A stretch of 64,000 nt of DNA from Bacteroidota bacterium (GTDB lineage: Bacteria; Bacteroidota; Bacteroidia; 2-12-FULL-35-15), in assembly GCA_021323165.1 (NCBI GenBank), contig JAJTCJ010000017.1, forward strand, positions 1 to 64,000, in the 5' to 3' direction. The notes under the pieces were generated by a model that saw nothing but the letters and a program-made list of their open reading frames with translations, did not search any database and had not been told where the DNA came from. Shown here in pieces: positions 8,874 through 19,200 of the stretch (position 1 is the first letter of the stretch; each line of letters opens with the position of its first letter). Made by a program: the position numbers and the translations under genes.

Positions 8874-9089
8874 GTTGTAATATTTATGAATTAATATAAA
8901 TTGAAATACTATCGTTATTCCACTAATATTTTATGCCAAAGGCCGATTTTTTGCCGGAGAAGGTTATTTTTTTGATTTCAATTCTATAAATGAAGCTCTG
9001 ATTAATCTTAAATAATAATTCATAAATAGAAATTTCCCGTTTGCAGGTGGCATTCTTTTTAACTCTTTTATCATTAAAGATTTAAAAAA

Positions 9090-9752
9090 ATGAAACGTAC
9101 GATTATTTACTCCCTGTTGCTAATGATTATACTGGCAGGCTGTGCACCTACAACCTACATTACAGGATCATGGAAAAGTCCCACCGCAGCTGCCAAACAG
9201 TATAAGAGTATCCTTGTTGCTGCTTTTACCAATAATACAATTGCGCGTTCAACACTGGAAAAGGACATGGCAGCAATTCTCTCTAAGAATGTAACTGTTC
9301 TGAAAAGTATAGATGAATTTCCTCCGACTATAAATAATACAGATTCGAGTAAAGCAGCAATTATTGATAAAATGAAAGGAAGGATAGATGCTATTCTTGC
9401 CATCTCTATTATCAGCCGTGAAACAGAAACGAGATATATACCGGGAGAAAGACCTTATGATCCATTAAATTATATGTATTACAGTGATTTCTGGGGATAT
9501 TATAATTATCGTTATCCAACTTTGTATCAACAGGGATATTATGAACAGAACAAAGTCTATTATATAGAAACCAATTTATACGATGCCGAAAATGAAAAAC
9601 TGATCTGGTCTGCACAATCAAAAACATATAGTCCTGATGACCTTGAACCATTTTCAAAGGAATTTGCTGCAGTTATCGTAACGAAGATGCAGGAAGAGAA
9701 GATCATTTCAGGTTATCAGAAAAAGAAAGACACCGCTTTTGATGGATATTAA
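9090..9752 (+). CDS. Envelope lipoprotein of unknown function
   Basis: A 220-aa protein with a lipoprotein signal peptide (lipobox LAGC, Cys at about residue 18) followed by PTTYITGSWKSP. The rest reads as a single soluble domain: IDAILAISIISRETETRY, a Tyr/Asn-rich surface loop (about 125-155), then YYIETNLYDAENEKLIWSAQSKTY. This layout, including the 'expressed as a strand, then Leu-Ile-Trp' ending, resembles the DUF4136-like small lipoproteins that are common in Bacteroidota; that match is from memory of the pattern and is moderate. It is convergent with the propeller gene, with 15 bases between the stop codons. Confidence 0.75.
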   Translation: MKRTIIYSLLLMIILAGCAPTTYITGSWKSPTAAAKQYKSILVAAFTNNTIARSTLEKDMAAILSKNVTVLKSIDEFPPTINNTDSSKAAIIDKMKGRIDAILAISIISRETETRYIPGERPYDPLNYMYYSDFWGYYNYRYPTLYQQGYYEQNKVYYIETNLYDAENEKLIWSAQSKTYSPDDLEPFSKEFAAVIVTKMQEEKIISGYQKKKDTAFDGY

Positions 9753-9767
9753 TACTATCTAATTTTC

Positions 9768-12767
9768 TTATTGCTTGATTATCTTTTCTGACCGGGTTTC
9801 ATTGTCGGTCCTTATAATTATAATATAAATACCATTGGTATAAGAAGACATATCAATCACTTCTTTTGAAGAGATATTTCCAGATCTCACACACTCACCT
9901 AAAACATTATATATTTCCATAATAATATTTTTCGACTTTGAAGTCTCGGTTACGATGGTGATTAGATTCTGAGTAGGATTCGGAAATATTCTCATCATCT
10001 TTTGTTCTGCACCGGGAATATAATTTACTGATGTAACAAGCGGGACTCCATCAGGATAAAAAGCATATAAACCAGTACCTCCGCCCTGATAAAGATCATT
10101 GTAACCTCCTGTATATACTACATTCTGCGAATTTACTTTAATACTATTATAAGTAACACTGATCAGAGGAGAATTGGTAGAATCATATGCAGTAAAAGTG
10201 TTTCCATCAAACATGAATATTCCATTCTTATGTGCACACCAGACATTATTACTTGTATCAACATCCAATGCAGCTATTCCTTCTGCAGGAATTGCACTGT
10301 TGGTTGAATCAAAATATGTAAACCCTGAAGCAGAATACTTAAGCAAGCCTTTTCCTGTGGCCATCCAGGTATTGCCTGACTTATCATTGACTATTTCAGC
10401 GATACGTTGTCTTCCCCAGTGATACGGAATGCCATAATTTCCGCCTTCGTAATTAACCCATGCTGAACCATTGAAGACGTTAACACCGGAATCCAAAGTT
10501 CCTACCCAGATCTCGTCTGTGATATCATTGTAAGCTACACTGATAGGAATTGCACCTTTAAAACCCGGAGTATTTAACCTGTTATACTGCGCAAAAGTGC
10601 TTCCATTAAACTTATGCACTGAAAGATTCGAAGCTATCCACTTGTTATTAGCTGAATCTACAGCAATATCCTTGGCCGGATTTGGAGTGCTGTAAAATGT
10701 ATTGGGTCCGGGATTGAATTCAATTAATCCTGATTGAAATCCTCCATAAAGCTTATTGGAATTGTCTGTCTTTACAGAATAAACTTCTAATCCTCCGGAA
10801 CCACCGGTTGTATCAAACACCCAGGTGTTGTTTGTTTTTAAGGTAGAGATATCACTTCTTGTACCTATTACAACATCATCGTTAGAATGAATATCAATAT
10901 CAGTAACGTAATTGTAATTTAACTGAAGGTCACTTGTACCTGTATATGTCCCCCAGAATTGCCTGTCATAAGTTGTAACCCCAATTCTTGTAGCTATCCA
11001 GATAAGGTTGTTCTTATCCAGATCAATACGATTCACATAATTATTATTTAAACTCGCGGTTGTATTATAATGATCCCAAACCGCACCTCCGTTTAATCGT
11101 GAAATCCCCAATGCTGTAGGAGATGTGGTATAGCTTATCCAAATATTATCCTGCTTATCACAACGAACCTGCATTACTTCATTCTTCTTAATGGTGGAAT
11201 TTGAAATAGAATAATTAGTCGCTGTTGTTCCGGATAATTTACTGATACCGTCATAAGCCCAGCCTATCCATAAGTTTGCAGCTGAATCCGTTGACAAAGA
11301 ACGCACGTAGCTGTTTGGCAAGGAAGTGTTGGCATAGTTATAAATTTGCCATGTGCTGCCGGTATATTTTGCAACTTTATCTGCACATCCTGCCCATAAC
11401 ATTCCATTTTTATCTGTCGTAACCGCTCCAACGATAGAAGAAGTAAAACCGATAGTCGCTGATGGAGTATTTGTGAAAACACCGGAATTGTATGCAGATA
11501 ATCCTGCACCATGACCTAAATACATAGTATTGGTTGGTTTGTGACAACAGATATCGTAAATGAAATTATTAGGCAAAGTTGAATTAGATGTGCCGAGTAA
11601 TGTAAAAGTAGATCCGTTGTAAATAAGTAAACCAAAATTTGTCCCTACATACAATAGACCATTGGTATCTGTCGCCATGGAAAGCATATTCAGTGAAGCC
11701 GGCAGATTAGAATTAGATGTGGTTATATTCGTAATATTATCAGAACCATCCATCTTTGAGATTCCATAAGGATTTCCGGTTGTACAATATCCCATCCACT
11801 TTACACTGTTCTTTTCATCTACACAAAATGCATCTGCCCTGCTTGATAAAAATGTATATGGTGGATTTAAATAGGTAAAGAAGCCTGCTCCTTTTTCTTT
11901 GTGCAAGGTATTGATTGAACTCATCCACACAAAATCCGAAACTGAATCCAATACAATTTTATACATATAAATGCTGTTCAGAAAAGTGCGTGCTGTGTTT
12001 TTATACAACATTACAAATCCTCCTCCTGTAGCGAGGCAAGGAATATCCTGACTGTTAACAACAAGCGAATTGACCTGGATAACATTACTGATCCTTACCC
12101 ATGAAGCACCGCCAGAATATTCAAATACACCATTCTGACCACCCACTAATAAATTCCCGTTTGATTTTTTTGCAAATTCATGTGCCATCCCCGAAGCAAA
12201 ATTCGCGTTGCTGATCTGCCATGTTGATCCGGTAAGTTTGTACATACCGGTATAAGAAGCAATGAACATATCTCCGTTTGAATATTGAATGATATCTTCG
12301 ATCGGGCCGCCTGCAGGAGAAGAGAACTGATCAAAAGTCGTCCATGAAACTCCATCGAATTTATAAACCGTCTGTATTCCCCCTACCCACATATTATTCA
12401 AATTATCAAAGAAAATACTGCTGGCTGTGAATGGAACATTTGAACCATAAGGCCCGTCCAAAGAAGTAAACTGATCATTTGAAATAGTTACGATACCACG
12501 GCCGGTAGCAATAAATAGCTGCCCGTTATTTTTTTTGATATCGTACACTTTGTTGTGAGGGATAGTAGAATTCGCCTTATTAAATTCCTTTCTAACACCT
12601 GTTGAAATAATATATTTAATAAGACCGCCATCGGTACCAACCCACATTGTATCATTATCTTTTAATAATGCATTTACATTTCTGTCATTGGTATAATTGA
12701 TCCAGTTATTCTGAGAATAACCTATTATAGATATCAGAATAAAACTAATTAAGGAAAGTTTTTTCAT
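9768..12767 (-). CDS. Secreted two-component-regulator-type beta-propeller protein with T9SS sorting domain
   Basis: A 999-aa protein exported by the Sec and type IX systems. It begins with a signal peptide (MKKLSLISFILISIIGYSQ); I took this ATG at 12767 over the in-frame 12797 because the signal peptide starts there. The body is a long series of propeller strands of the Reg_prop type (units such as NTMYLGHGAGLSAYNSG and NLWIGWAYDGISKL), as in the periplasmic part of hybrid two-component systems, but with no kinase. The end is a type A sorting domain (about 925-999: IFPNPTQNLITI...IYNVLGECV...YTNGIYIIII). It is probably surface-attached or released; the ligand is unknown. Bases 12768-12829 hold nothing else. 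Confidence 0.88.
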   Translation of the reverse strand: MKKLSLISFILISIIGYSQNNWINYTNDRNVNALLKDNDTMWVGTDGGLIKYIISTGVRKEFNKANSTIPHNKVYDIKKNNGQLFIATGRGIVTISNDQFTSLDGPYGSNVPFTASSIFFDNLNNMWVGGIQTVYKFDGVSWTTFDQFSSPAGGPIEDIIQYSNGDMFIASYTGMYKLTGSTWQISNANFASGMAHEFAKKSNGNLLVGGQNGVFEYSGGASWVRISNVIQVNSLVVNSQDIPCLATGGGFVMLYKNTARTFLNSIYMYKIVLDSVSDFVWMSSINTLHKEKGAGFFTYLNPPYTFLSSRADAFCVDEKNSVKWMGYCTTGNPYGISKMDGSDNITNITTSNSNLPASLNMLSMATDTNGLLYVGTNFGLLIYNGSTFTLLGTSNSTLPNNFIYDICCHKPTNTMYLGHGAGLSAYNSGVFTNTPSATIGFTSSIVGAVTTDKNGMLWAGCADKVAKYTGSTWQIYNYANTSLPNSYVRSLSTDSAANLWIGWAYDGISKLSGTTATNYSISNSTIKKNEVMQVRCDKQDNIWISYTTSPTALGISRLNGGAVWDHYNTTASLNNNYVNRIDLDKNNLIWIATRIGVTTYDRQFWGTYTGTSDLQLNYNYVTDIDIHSNDDVVIGTRSDISTLKTNNTWVFDTTGGSGGLEVYSVKTDNSNKLYGGFQSGLIEFNPGPNTFYSTPNPAKDIAVDSANNKWIASNLSVHKFNGSTFAQYNRLNTPGFKGAIPISVAYNDITDEIWVGTLDSGVNVFNGSAWVNYEGGNYGIPYHWGRQRIAEIVNDKSGNTWMATGKGLLKYSASGFTYFDSTNSAIPAEGIAALDVDTSNNVWCAHKNGIFMFDGNTFTAYDSTNSPLISVTYNSIKVNSQNVVYTGGYNDLYQGGGTGLYAFYPDGVPLVTSVNYIPGAEQKMMRIFPNPTQNLITIVTETSKSKNIIMEIYNVLGECVRSGNISSKEVIDMSSYTNGIYIIIIRTDNETRSEKIIKQ

Positions 12768-12829
12768 GTTGAGGAATTTAAGTCTAAGATAGAACAATTA
12801 TGAAAATACACAAGACTTAGAGGACTAAA

Positions 12830-14050
12830 CTAAAACAAGCTCAGCTGCTCATTTCCCGGAGGCTGTGCTTTTCCAAACACTGTTCTTCCACCGTACTTAT
12901 ATGATTCCGCTCTTTCTTTAGCGATCACTTTATCAAACGCATTTTCATCCGGCTCAAAGCTTTGTTCCATTAACTGAGAAACCATTGTAAGGTTTTTTAT
13001 TGCCTGCTGTTTGTCAGTATTGCCAAGTTTTGCTTTTTGAATAGCGTTGTTCAAAAGCTCGATCGTTTCATCATAAGTATTGACAGGAACAGGAAAGGGA
13101 TGACCGTCTTTTCCTCCATGTGCAAAAGAAAATCTTGCAGGATCCGAGAATCGTGATGGTGTTCCGTGGATCACTTCACTTACCAGAGCAAGAGATTGAA
13201 TTGTACGAGGACCCACACCTTCCAGTAAAAGTAATGATTCAAAATCCCGTAATTCTTTATCATGAGCTAAAGCCAGAACACTTCCAAGTCTCTTCAAGTT
13301 AACATCCTTCGCTCTTACATCATGATGTTTTGGCATTACGATCTTTTGTATTTCCGGCATCATTAAAACAGGATCTTCTTTAACAATTTCAAGCATTGCG
13401 GATTTTGTCTCAGCAGCCTGAATATCTGCAAGATTCAGGATCACGCCCTGATTCTTTCCATAAATGGAAGTATGCGGATTCTCAACAAATGATTTGACCT
13501 GTTCAGAATGCCAGTGATATCTCCTTGCCATTCCGCTGGCATCATTCATGCCCTGCTGAACTACAGCCCATTCTCCTTTGTCGGTGACAATAAATGTATG
13601 AAGATAGATCTGGAAACCATCCTGAATTGCAGTATTATCAACCTTTGCAGTTAATTTACTGGACCTTACCAGGTCGTTGCCGTTTAGACCTGTCCTTTCG
13701 CCAAAGGCAATAAGCTCGGAAGGTGTTTGTCGTGAATATTTTCCTTTTCCTCCGCAGATATAAATTCCGAGTTCTTTGTACTTCGGGTTAACCGCCCTTT
13801 TTAAGGCACCCATCACTGAAGTGGTTATTCCGGATGAATGCCAGTCCATGCCCATTACACAACCCAAAGACTGAAACCAGAAAGGGTCACTTAACCTGCT
13901 TAACACAGCTGACTTGCCATATTCAAGGACTATTGACTCAACGATGGCACCTCCGAGCAAACTCATGCGTTCAGCAAGCCATGGGGGAACTTGGCCATAG
14001 TGAAGAGGCAGATCGGCAGTTCGCCTGTTATTAAAATACAGCTTGGGCAT
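12830..14050 (-). CDS. DUF763 family protein with helix-hairpin-helix-like motif
   Basis: A 406-aa soluble protein matching the DUF763 family along its whole length, with the typical start (PLHYGQVPPWL, then LGGAIVESIVLEYG) and the central YICGGKGKYSRQTP. Residues about 285-305 (LLLLEGVGPRTIQSLALVS) look like a helix-hairpin-helix element, which usually binds DNA. The family is found in archaea and scattered bacteria and has no established function that I know of. The ligD gene 5 kb downstream on the same strand makes a DNA-repair role an attractive guess, nothing more. The C-terminal tail (about 370-406) is poorly conserved and charged. Confidence 0.85.
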   Translation of the reverse strand: MPKLYFNNRRTADLPLHYGQVPPWLAERMSLLGGAIVESIVLEYGKSAVLSRLSDPFWFQSLGCVMGMDWHSSGITTSVMGALKRAVNPKYKELGIYICGGKGKYSRQTPSELIAFGERTGLNGNDLVRSSKLTAKVDNTAIQDGFQIYLHTFIVTDKGEWAVVQQGMNDASGMARRYHWHSEQVKSFVENPHTSIYGKNQGVILNLADIQAAETKSAMLEIVKEDPVLMMPEIQKIVMPKHHDVRAKDVNLKRLGSVLALAHDKELRDFESLLLLEGVGPRTIQSLALVSEVIHGTPSRFSDPARFSFAHGGKDGHPFPVPVNTYDETIELLNNAIQKAKLGNTDKQQAIKNLTMVSQLMEQSFEPDENAFDKVIAKERAESYKYGGRTVFGKAQPPGNEQLSLF

Positions 14051-14278
14051 AATCTTAAATTACAAAAAAAACACATTAGAATTTTCACATTTCGACCAAG
14101 TCAAAAGAATATTCTTTATATTCGTCCCTTGACTGTACGAGGCAAATCCAGTATAAGAGATAATTAAGTTAATACAACGAATTTGTTTAACAAACACAGA
14201 TTCGTAATTCGTTAAGATTCGTTATCCGTACCTGGCACAGCCTTTTTAAATTGAATAATTAACCAATAATATATGATC

Positions 14279-14578
14279 ATGAAAAATTCAGGATTAAAAA
14301 CATTTTTTGCTGCCATTGCTGTTACAACGGCTTGTGTTCCGGATGAAAACGGAGATAACATCGGAAATGATGAGATCACCGAAAACAGAAGTATGGGCAG
14401 CGATTGCAACCCAAACAATGTAATGTGGGACGGATATACTTCTCCTGAAGAAAGAGTTGGTGATGTACCATGTGCTGAAAAGTGTAACAATGGTGATAAG
14501 CATGATGCTCATGGTGAAGGCCATGACAAAGGACATGCTGAAGAACCTAAAGAAGATGCAGGCCACGGACATCACTAG
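14279..14578 (+). CDS. Small His-rich, Cys-containing envelope protein
   Basis: A 99-aa protein (101 if the ATG at 14273 is used). A short hydrophobic stretch, LKTFFAAIAVTTAC, ends in Cys and could be a weak lipobox. Then follow an acidic Asn/Asp segment, CNPNN, and VPCAEKCN. The last 30 residues are crowded with His, Asp, Glu and Lys (KHDAHGEGHDKGHAEE and GHGHH). Such tails bind Ni, Zn, Cu or Co ions, so metal binding or buffering is plausible. No family is recognised. Just upstream (14195-14222) ATTCGTTA is repeated, within a 228-base gap that holds no other gene. Confidence 0.55.
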   Translation: MKNSGLKTFFAAIAVTTACVPDENGDNIGNDEITENRSMGSDCNPNNVMWDGYTSPEERVGDVPCAEKCNNGDKHDAHGEGHDKGHAEEPKEDAGHGHH

Positions 14579-14596
14579 TCCTGAACATTAATATTT

Positions 14597-14723
14597 GCCG
14601 CAGATTTACAGATTAGAAAATTTTATTGTTTCGAATAAAAATCAACAAATAAAATCCAATCTGCAGATCTGCGGCTATTTTTTCTACCTACAGCTTAAAT
14701 CCTGATAATCTGTAAATCTGCAG
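14597..14723. repeat. Intergenic inverted repeat, 'GCCGCAGATTTACAGATT' family
   Basis: The left arm 14597-14614 (GCCGCAGATTTACAGATT) pairs imperfectly with the right arm 14658-14675 (AATCTGCAGATCTGCGGC). A third related copy, AATCTGTAAATCTGCAGC, lies at 14706-14723. Related sequence recurs at 16138-16158. No reading frame covers it. Confidence 0.7.
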
Positions 14724-14792
14724 CTATAAACCTTTCTACTTCACGGCAGCCAAGCTGCTATGAATTCTTAAACATCTCCCGCCCAAAATTGT

Positions 14793-14800
14793 TATCTTTG
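14793..14800 (+). promoter_or_regulatory. Bacteroidota -7 promoter box for ribBA
   Basis: TATCTTTG matches TAnnTTTG and ends 19 bases before the ribBA ATG, so the leader would be only about 12-15 bases. No FMN riboswitch fits in that space. A -33 TTTG is not evident. Confidence 0.55.
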
Positions 14801-14819
14801 TATCTCTAATAAATCAAAG

Positions 14820-16037
14820 ATGCAATCAGTATTAAATACCATTGAAGAAGCCATTGCCGACATTAAAGCAGGGAAAGTAATTATAGTTGTTGATGATGAA
14901 GGACGTGAGAACGAAGGCGATTTTTTAACCGCTGCACGTAACGTTACTCCTGAGGTGATCAATTTTATGGCGACTCACGGGCGCGGACTTATCTGCGCTG
15001 CAATCACTGAAGTGCGTTGTGAAGAGCTTGGCCTCGAAATGATGGTCAGCAATAATACAGCTGAACACAGCACTGCATTTACTGTTTCTGTTGATCTTCT
15101 CGGTTATGGATGTACTACAGGAATTTCTGCTTCTGACCGCTCCAAAACAATTCAGGCACTTATCAATCCTAATATTAAACCGGAAGAATTCGGTAAGCCG
15201 GGACATATATTTCCTTTAAAAGCAAAAAACGGTGGCGTTCTTCGCAGAGCAGGACATACTGAAGCAACGATAGATCTTGCACGTATAGCAGGTTTTGAGC
15301 CTGCAGGTGCGCTCGTGGAGATCATGAATGAAGATGGCACCATGGCTCGTTTGCCTCAGTTGCTTGAGATCGCTAAAAAACATGATCTTAAAATAATATC
15401 TATTGAAGATCTTATTGCTTACAGACTGAAGAACGAAAGTATAATCACTAAAGATGTTCAGGTGAAAATGCCAACCGAATGGGGTAATTTTGAACTTGTT
15501 GCTTATCGCCAGACAACCAATGACCAGGAACATCTTGCATTAATAAAAGGAACATGGGAAAAAGATGAACCGGTTTTGGTTCGTGTTCACTCATCTTGTT
15601 TAACAGGCGATATTTTTGGTTCATGCAGATGTGATTGCGGTCATCAACTTCACCGCTCAATGGAAATGATTGAAAAAGCAGGCAAAGGTGTTATTGTATA
15701 TATGAACCAGGAAGGCCGCGGAATAGGACTACTTAATAAATTAAAAGCATACAAACTCCAGGAAGAAGGCCGTGATACTGTAGAAGCGAATGAAGAGCTT
15801 GGATTTAAATCAGATGAGCGCGATTACGGAGTTGGAGCTCAGATCATACGCGACCTTGGGATCACCAAAATAAAACTGATGAGTAATAATCCGAAAAAAC
15901 GTGCGGGATTAATTGGTTACGGATTAGAGATAGTGGAAAATGTTGCTATTGAAATTCAATCGAATGAGCATAATAAATTTTATCTGCAAACAAAACGGGA
16001 TAAGTTAGGGCATTCGATAAAGGTTGATCATAAGTAG
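14820..16037 (+). CDS. ribBA: Bifunctional DHBP synthase / GTP cyclohydrolase II (riboflavin synthesis)
   Basis: A 405-aa fusion of the first two riboflavin-branch enzymes. The N-terminal half (about 1-205) is 3,4-dihydroxy-2-butanone 4-phosphate synthase, with the acidic active-site loop [10 protein letters not shown] and [13 protein letters not shown]. The C-terminal half (about 210-405) is GTP cyclohydrolase II, with Zn-ligand cysteines in [17 protein letters not shown] and the loop [10 protein letters not shown]. Both active sites are complete and the length is normal for RibBA. It stands alone with its own -7 box and no visible riboswitch, so riboflavin control by FMN is not indicated here. 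Confidence 0.97.
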   Translation: MQSVLNTIEEAIADIKAGKVIIVVDDEGRENEGDFLTAARNVTPEVINFMATHGRGLICAAITEVRCEELGLEMMVSNNTAEHSTAFTVSVDLLGYGCTTGISASDRSKTIQALINPNIKPEEFGKPGHIFPLKAKNGGVLRRAGHTEATIDLARIAGFEPAGALVEIMNEDGTMARLPQLLEIAKKHDLKIISIEDLIAYRLKNESIITKDVQVKMPTEWGNFELVAYRQTTNDQEHLALIKGTWEKDEPVLVRVHSSCLTGDIFGSCRCDCGHQLHRSMEMIEKAGKGVIVYMNQEGRGIGLLNKLKAYKLQEEGRDTVEANEELGFKSDERDYGVGAQIIRDLGITKIKLMSNNPKKRAGLIGYGLEIVENVAIEIQSNEHNKFYLQTKRDKLGHSIKVDHK

Positions 16038-16090
16038 GAGTCGGGAGAGCTTAGTTAATCAAGAGGTTAACCTAATTTCACTTTCGTAGC

Positions 16091-16158
16091 GTCATCCCGT
16101 GCTTGACACGGGTCTTCATTAATGCTTGCAGAATCTTAAGCCGCAGATTCGCAGATTC
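16091..16158. repeat. Two intergenic repeat elements after ribBA
   Basis: 16091-16117 is a REP-like palindrome (GTCATCCCGTG, CTTGA, CACGGG) of the type beginning GTCATCC. 16138-16158 is a copy of the CCGCAGATT-CGCAGATT family also seen near 14.6 kb. They fill the 177-base gap between the convergent ribBA and tamB genes, where they may end transcription. Confidence 0.65.
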
Positions 16159-16214
16159 TATTTCTAAATATTTAGAGGCAGATTATCACTTCGCGATTTG
16201 ATTAGTAATCTTCT

Positions 16215-19200
16215 TTAATTATCCTGAGGCAATGGATCTGTCTTCGTAGAATTCTGCTTGTTCTTTTTGCGTTCTCTCAGATTTCCTAAGTAACGTTTAT
16301 ATAATTGTCCGATCGTATCAAACTCCTCTCTGTATAAAACCCCTACTCCCTGAGTGTACGGGCCTGCGGTATAGATCTGGTTATTATCGTTTGCCTTATT
16401 GAAAGCCTTGATCCTGAACTTCCCGTCATCAGTGATCTTATAATCCACATTAACATCTCCTACAATGTTGTTTGTATTATTGGTAGTTGCATTGTTATTA
16501 TTGTTCACACCGAGATTACCATCAATACTTAACCGGTCATCGAAAAGCTGGGTTGAAAGCGCGACACCAAGTTCTTCTTTACTGATCTCATCTCCCGGAC
16601 GGTAATTAACACCAATATCAAAATCGTTACTGATCTTACTAAGCATATTACTCAGCTGATTGGATAAAAGCTCACTGGTATTAGCATATGTCGCAGAAGC
16701 AACACCCGGACCTGTTCCGGCACCTGTTAATTGAGGTGGTGTCACAAAGCTATTGAGGATCAGTAAAGAGAAAACCTGCCTGTTCATCTCCGCATCCGTA
16801 TTGATATAACTCATGACCTGCTGACGAATACCGGCATCTACCGTAGGAATATTAATATCAAAATTAATTTCCGGAGACAAAAGATCATCCGTCATTGCAA
16901 GCTTCAGATCTACGGGATAGCGTCTCTTATAGGTGCTGGAAGAGTCCGTAGGGAAAAATGGTTTTAGAGAAGCACGGGCTTTATAAACCGCATTGATATT
17001 AACATCTGCTTTATAAGGAACTCCGCTCCATTTAATCACACTTCCTTTTTCTATATCGAATCTCTTATTAATAATATTCTGAAGCGTGAATAAATAATCT
17101 CCATTCTCTATCACATAATCACCATACATTTTAAACTCACCTCTTGAGCTGATCTGAAGCTTAATATTACCCTCTCCTCTTGCCTTGATAACATCACCCA
17201 CCTTCTGATCAAAGATCAGCTGAACCTCTGCATCCGGAGTTACTTCCAGGTCAAAGTTCAAAGCAAGTCCGCCCAGTTTAACATTATAAATATTCTTATT
17301 AGTGGATACAGAATCCTTTTTAACGAAGGTGATAAAATTATTTTCACTTACTTCAGCAGGACCGGAAAGAGGAATAAAGAGTTTTGTTATTTCTGTTTTA
17401 GAAAGTAAAGAAACCTTGTCTGACTTATCATTCGAGGTGATCTTTTCGGTCTTCACATTAGCATCAATTCTTAATTCATCCTTCACAAAACCAAAGATGT
17501 TTATGATCCCAGTTACATAAGCTTTCCCGTAATACAGGTTATTCTCTGCCTCCGTGGTGTTGAGACACATAAACTTAGTTGCCCTGATATCATAATCCAG
17601 CTGAAAATCTTTGAAATTATCATGGTAAAGTTTTCCGGTGGCAATAGCTTTATTATTATTGATATCATACAACACCATATCTTCTATGCCAAATGAATTA
17701 TTCTCAATGATTATATCATGATTAAAATGATAGGAAGTATTCAGATAACTTACAGTCACCTTTTTTGCATTCACGTTTAATTTCCCCGCAACCAAAGGCT
17801 TTTTAACGGAGCCCTTCAAAGTCATGGCCCCTGAAAACTGTCCTTTAAAGTCAGAACAATAATCCTGGATATAAGGTTCGAAAACTCTCATTTGTATTGC
17901 CTGAAGGTTCACTTCCATATCCAGATTCTCTTCCTGTCTTTTCGGATAATAATAGCCTGAAAATAAAATGTTAGGTATAATTCCTAAAGTAAATGTACCA
18001 TGCAGATACAATGCTTCTTTAGCTTTATCCCATACACTTTCCACATCTCCATCACCAATCTGTTCATCATTCAGAAATAAGGAATTAAAAGTTGTATTGC
18101 TGGTGAAGATCATATTATTATAAGCATCCTGAACACGTGATTGCCCTGTCACTGTTCCTCTTAGTTTAAGTCCCAGAGGTCTGGTGATCACATTCAGATT
18201 AGCGAGATTAAAATTATTGAGGTCCAGCACAACCTGATCCTGCTTATTTTTGGATATTATGCCATTCACAGCAATTGATTGCTTATCATGTTCAAACATC
18301 AGATCGCGAATACTTATCCGTGAAGAATCAACGAGAACCTCATTGGTTTTACTTACATCCCATATAGAGTCTGAAATAACAAACACAGAAGGAAGTATCT
18401 TAAATTGTATCTGCTGATCAGAGTTGAAGCGTAAAAAAGCATTGAGATCTCCTTTATACAATTTCGTTTTCGCCTGATTATCCCATGTTACCTGGAGATT
18501 TACGCTATCATCAAGGGTGCTTGTATTTAATGAAAGATCAGTAAGCCATAAGCTGTCTGTCAGATAAAACCTATCTGAGGTCATTCTTACATCGAGTTCT
18601 TTGAACTTTGTTTCCGCATCAATATTCCAATTCTGTAATACATATCCATATAATTCTAATCTTGAGGAATTGCCTTTTAATGACAAATCACTTAAAGAAG
18701 AATTATAATTTCCGGTGATAGAAGTTCTCGGAGCTATCTTTATTTCAGGCGCAAATAGTCTGGTAACTGCTTCAGTCATTTTGAAAAGAAAACTGTATTC
18801 AAAGATCTGCAGAGGATTGCTCTTGGATTTTGATTTTTTCACATAAGCAGGTAAATAGTTATTCATCAGGTTTTGCAATGACGAAGGAAGCTCAAGAATC
18901 TTAAAGCTTCCTCTTATTCTTGCGTCACAAAAATCAGAGAATAGTTTAATCGATTTAACTCCATTCTCTTCCTCTGAAATAAGATTGAAAACACTAAGCT
19001 TATACACATCATCATTTTCTTTATAAACCGTGTTATCAAAATTGATCTGTCCGATAAGGTTATCAATATTGTTTCCCGTAACATTAATGATCACCTGCGT
19101 TGAAAGATCTGTCTTCTTATCTGTTTTAACAAAATGCAATGCACCAAGATCAGCTTTATTAACTGTTGCAATAAAATCAAGATTCGGGAGCTTTTTAGTA

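Noticed and set aside
9768-12767. Propeller protein as half of a hybrid two-component system
   Set aside because: No kinase or response-regulator domain follows; it ends in a T9SS sorting domain, so it is a secreted protein.
14820-16037. FMN riboswitch upstream of ribBA
   Set aside because: The promoter box lies only 19 bases before the start codon, leaving no room, and no RFN-element motifs are seen.
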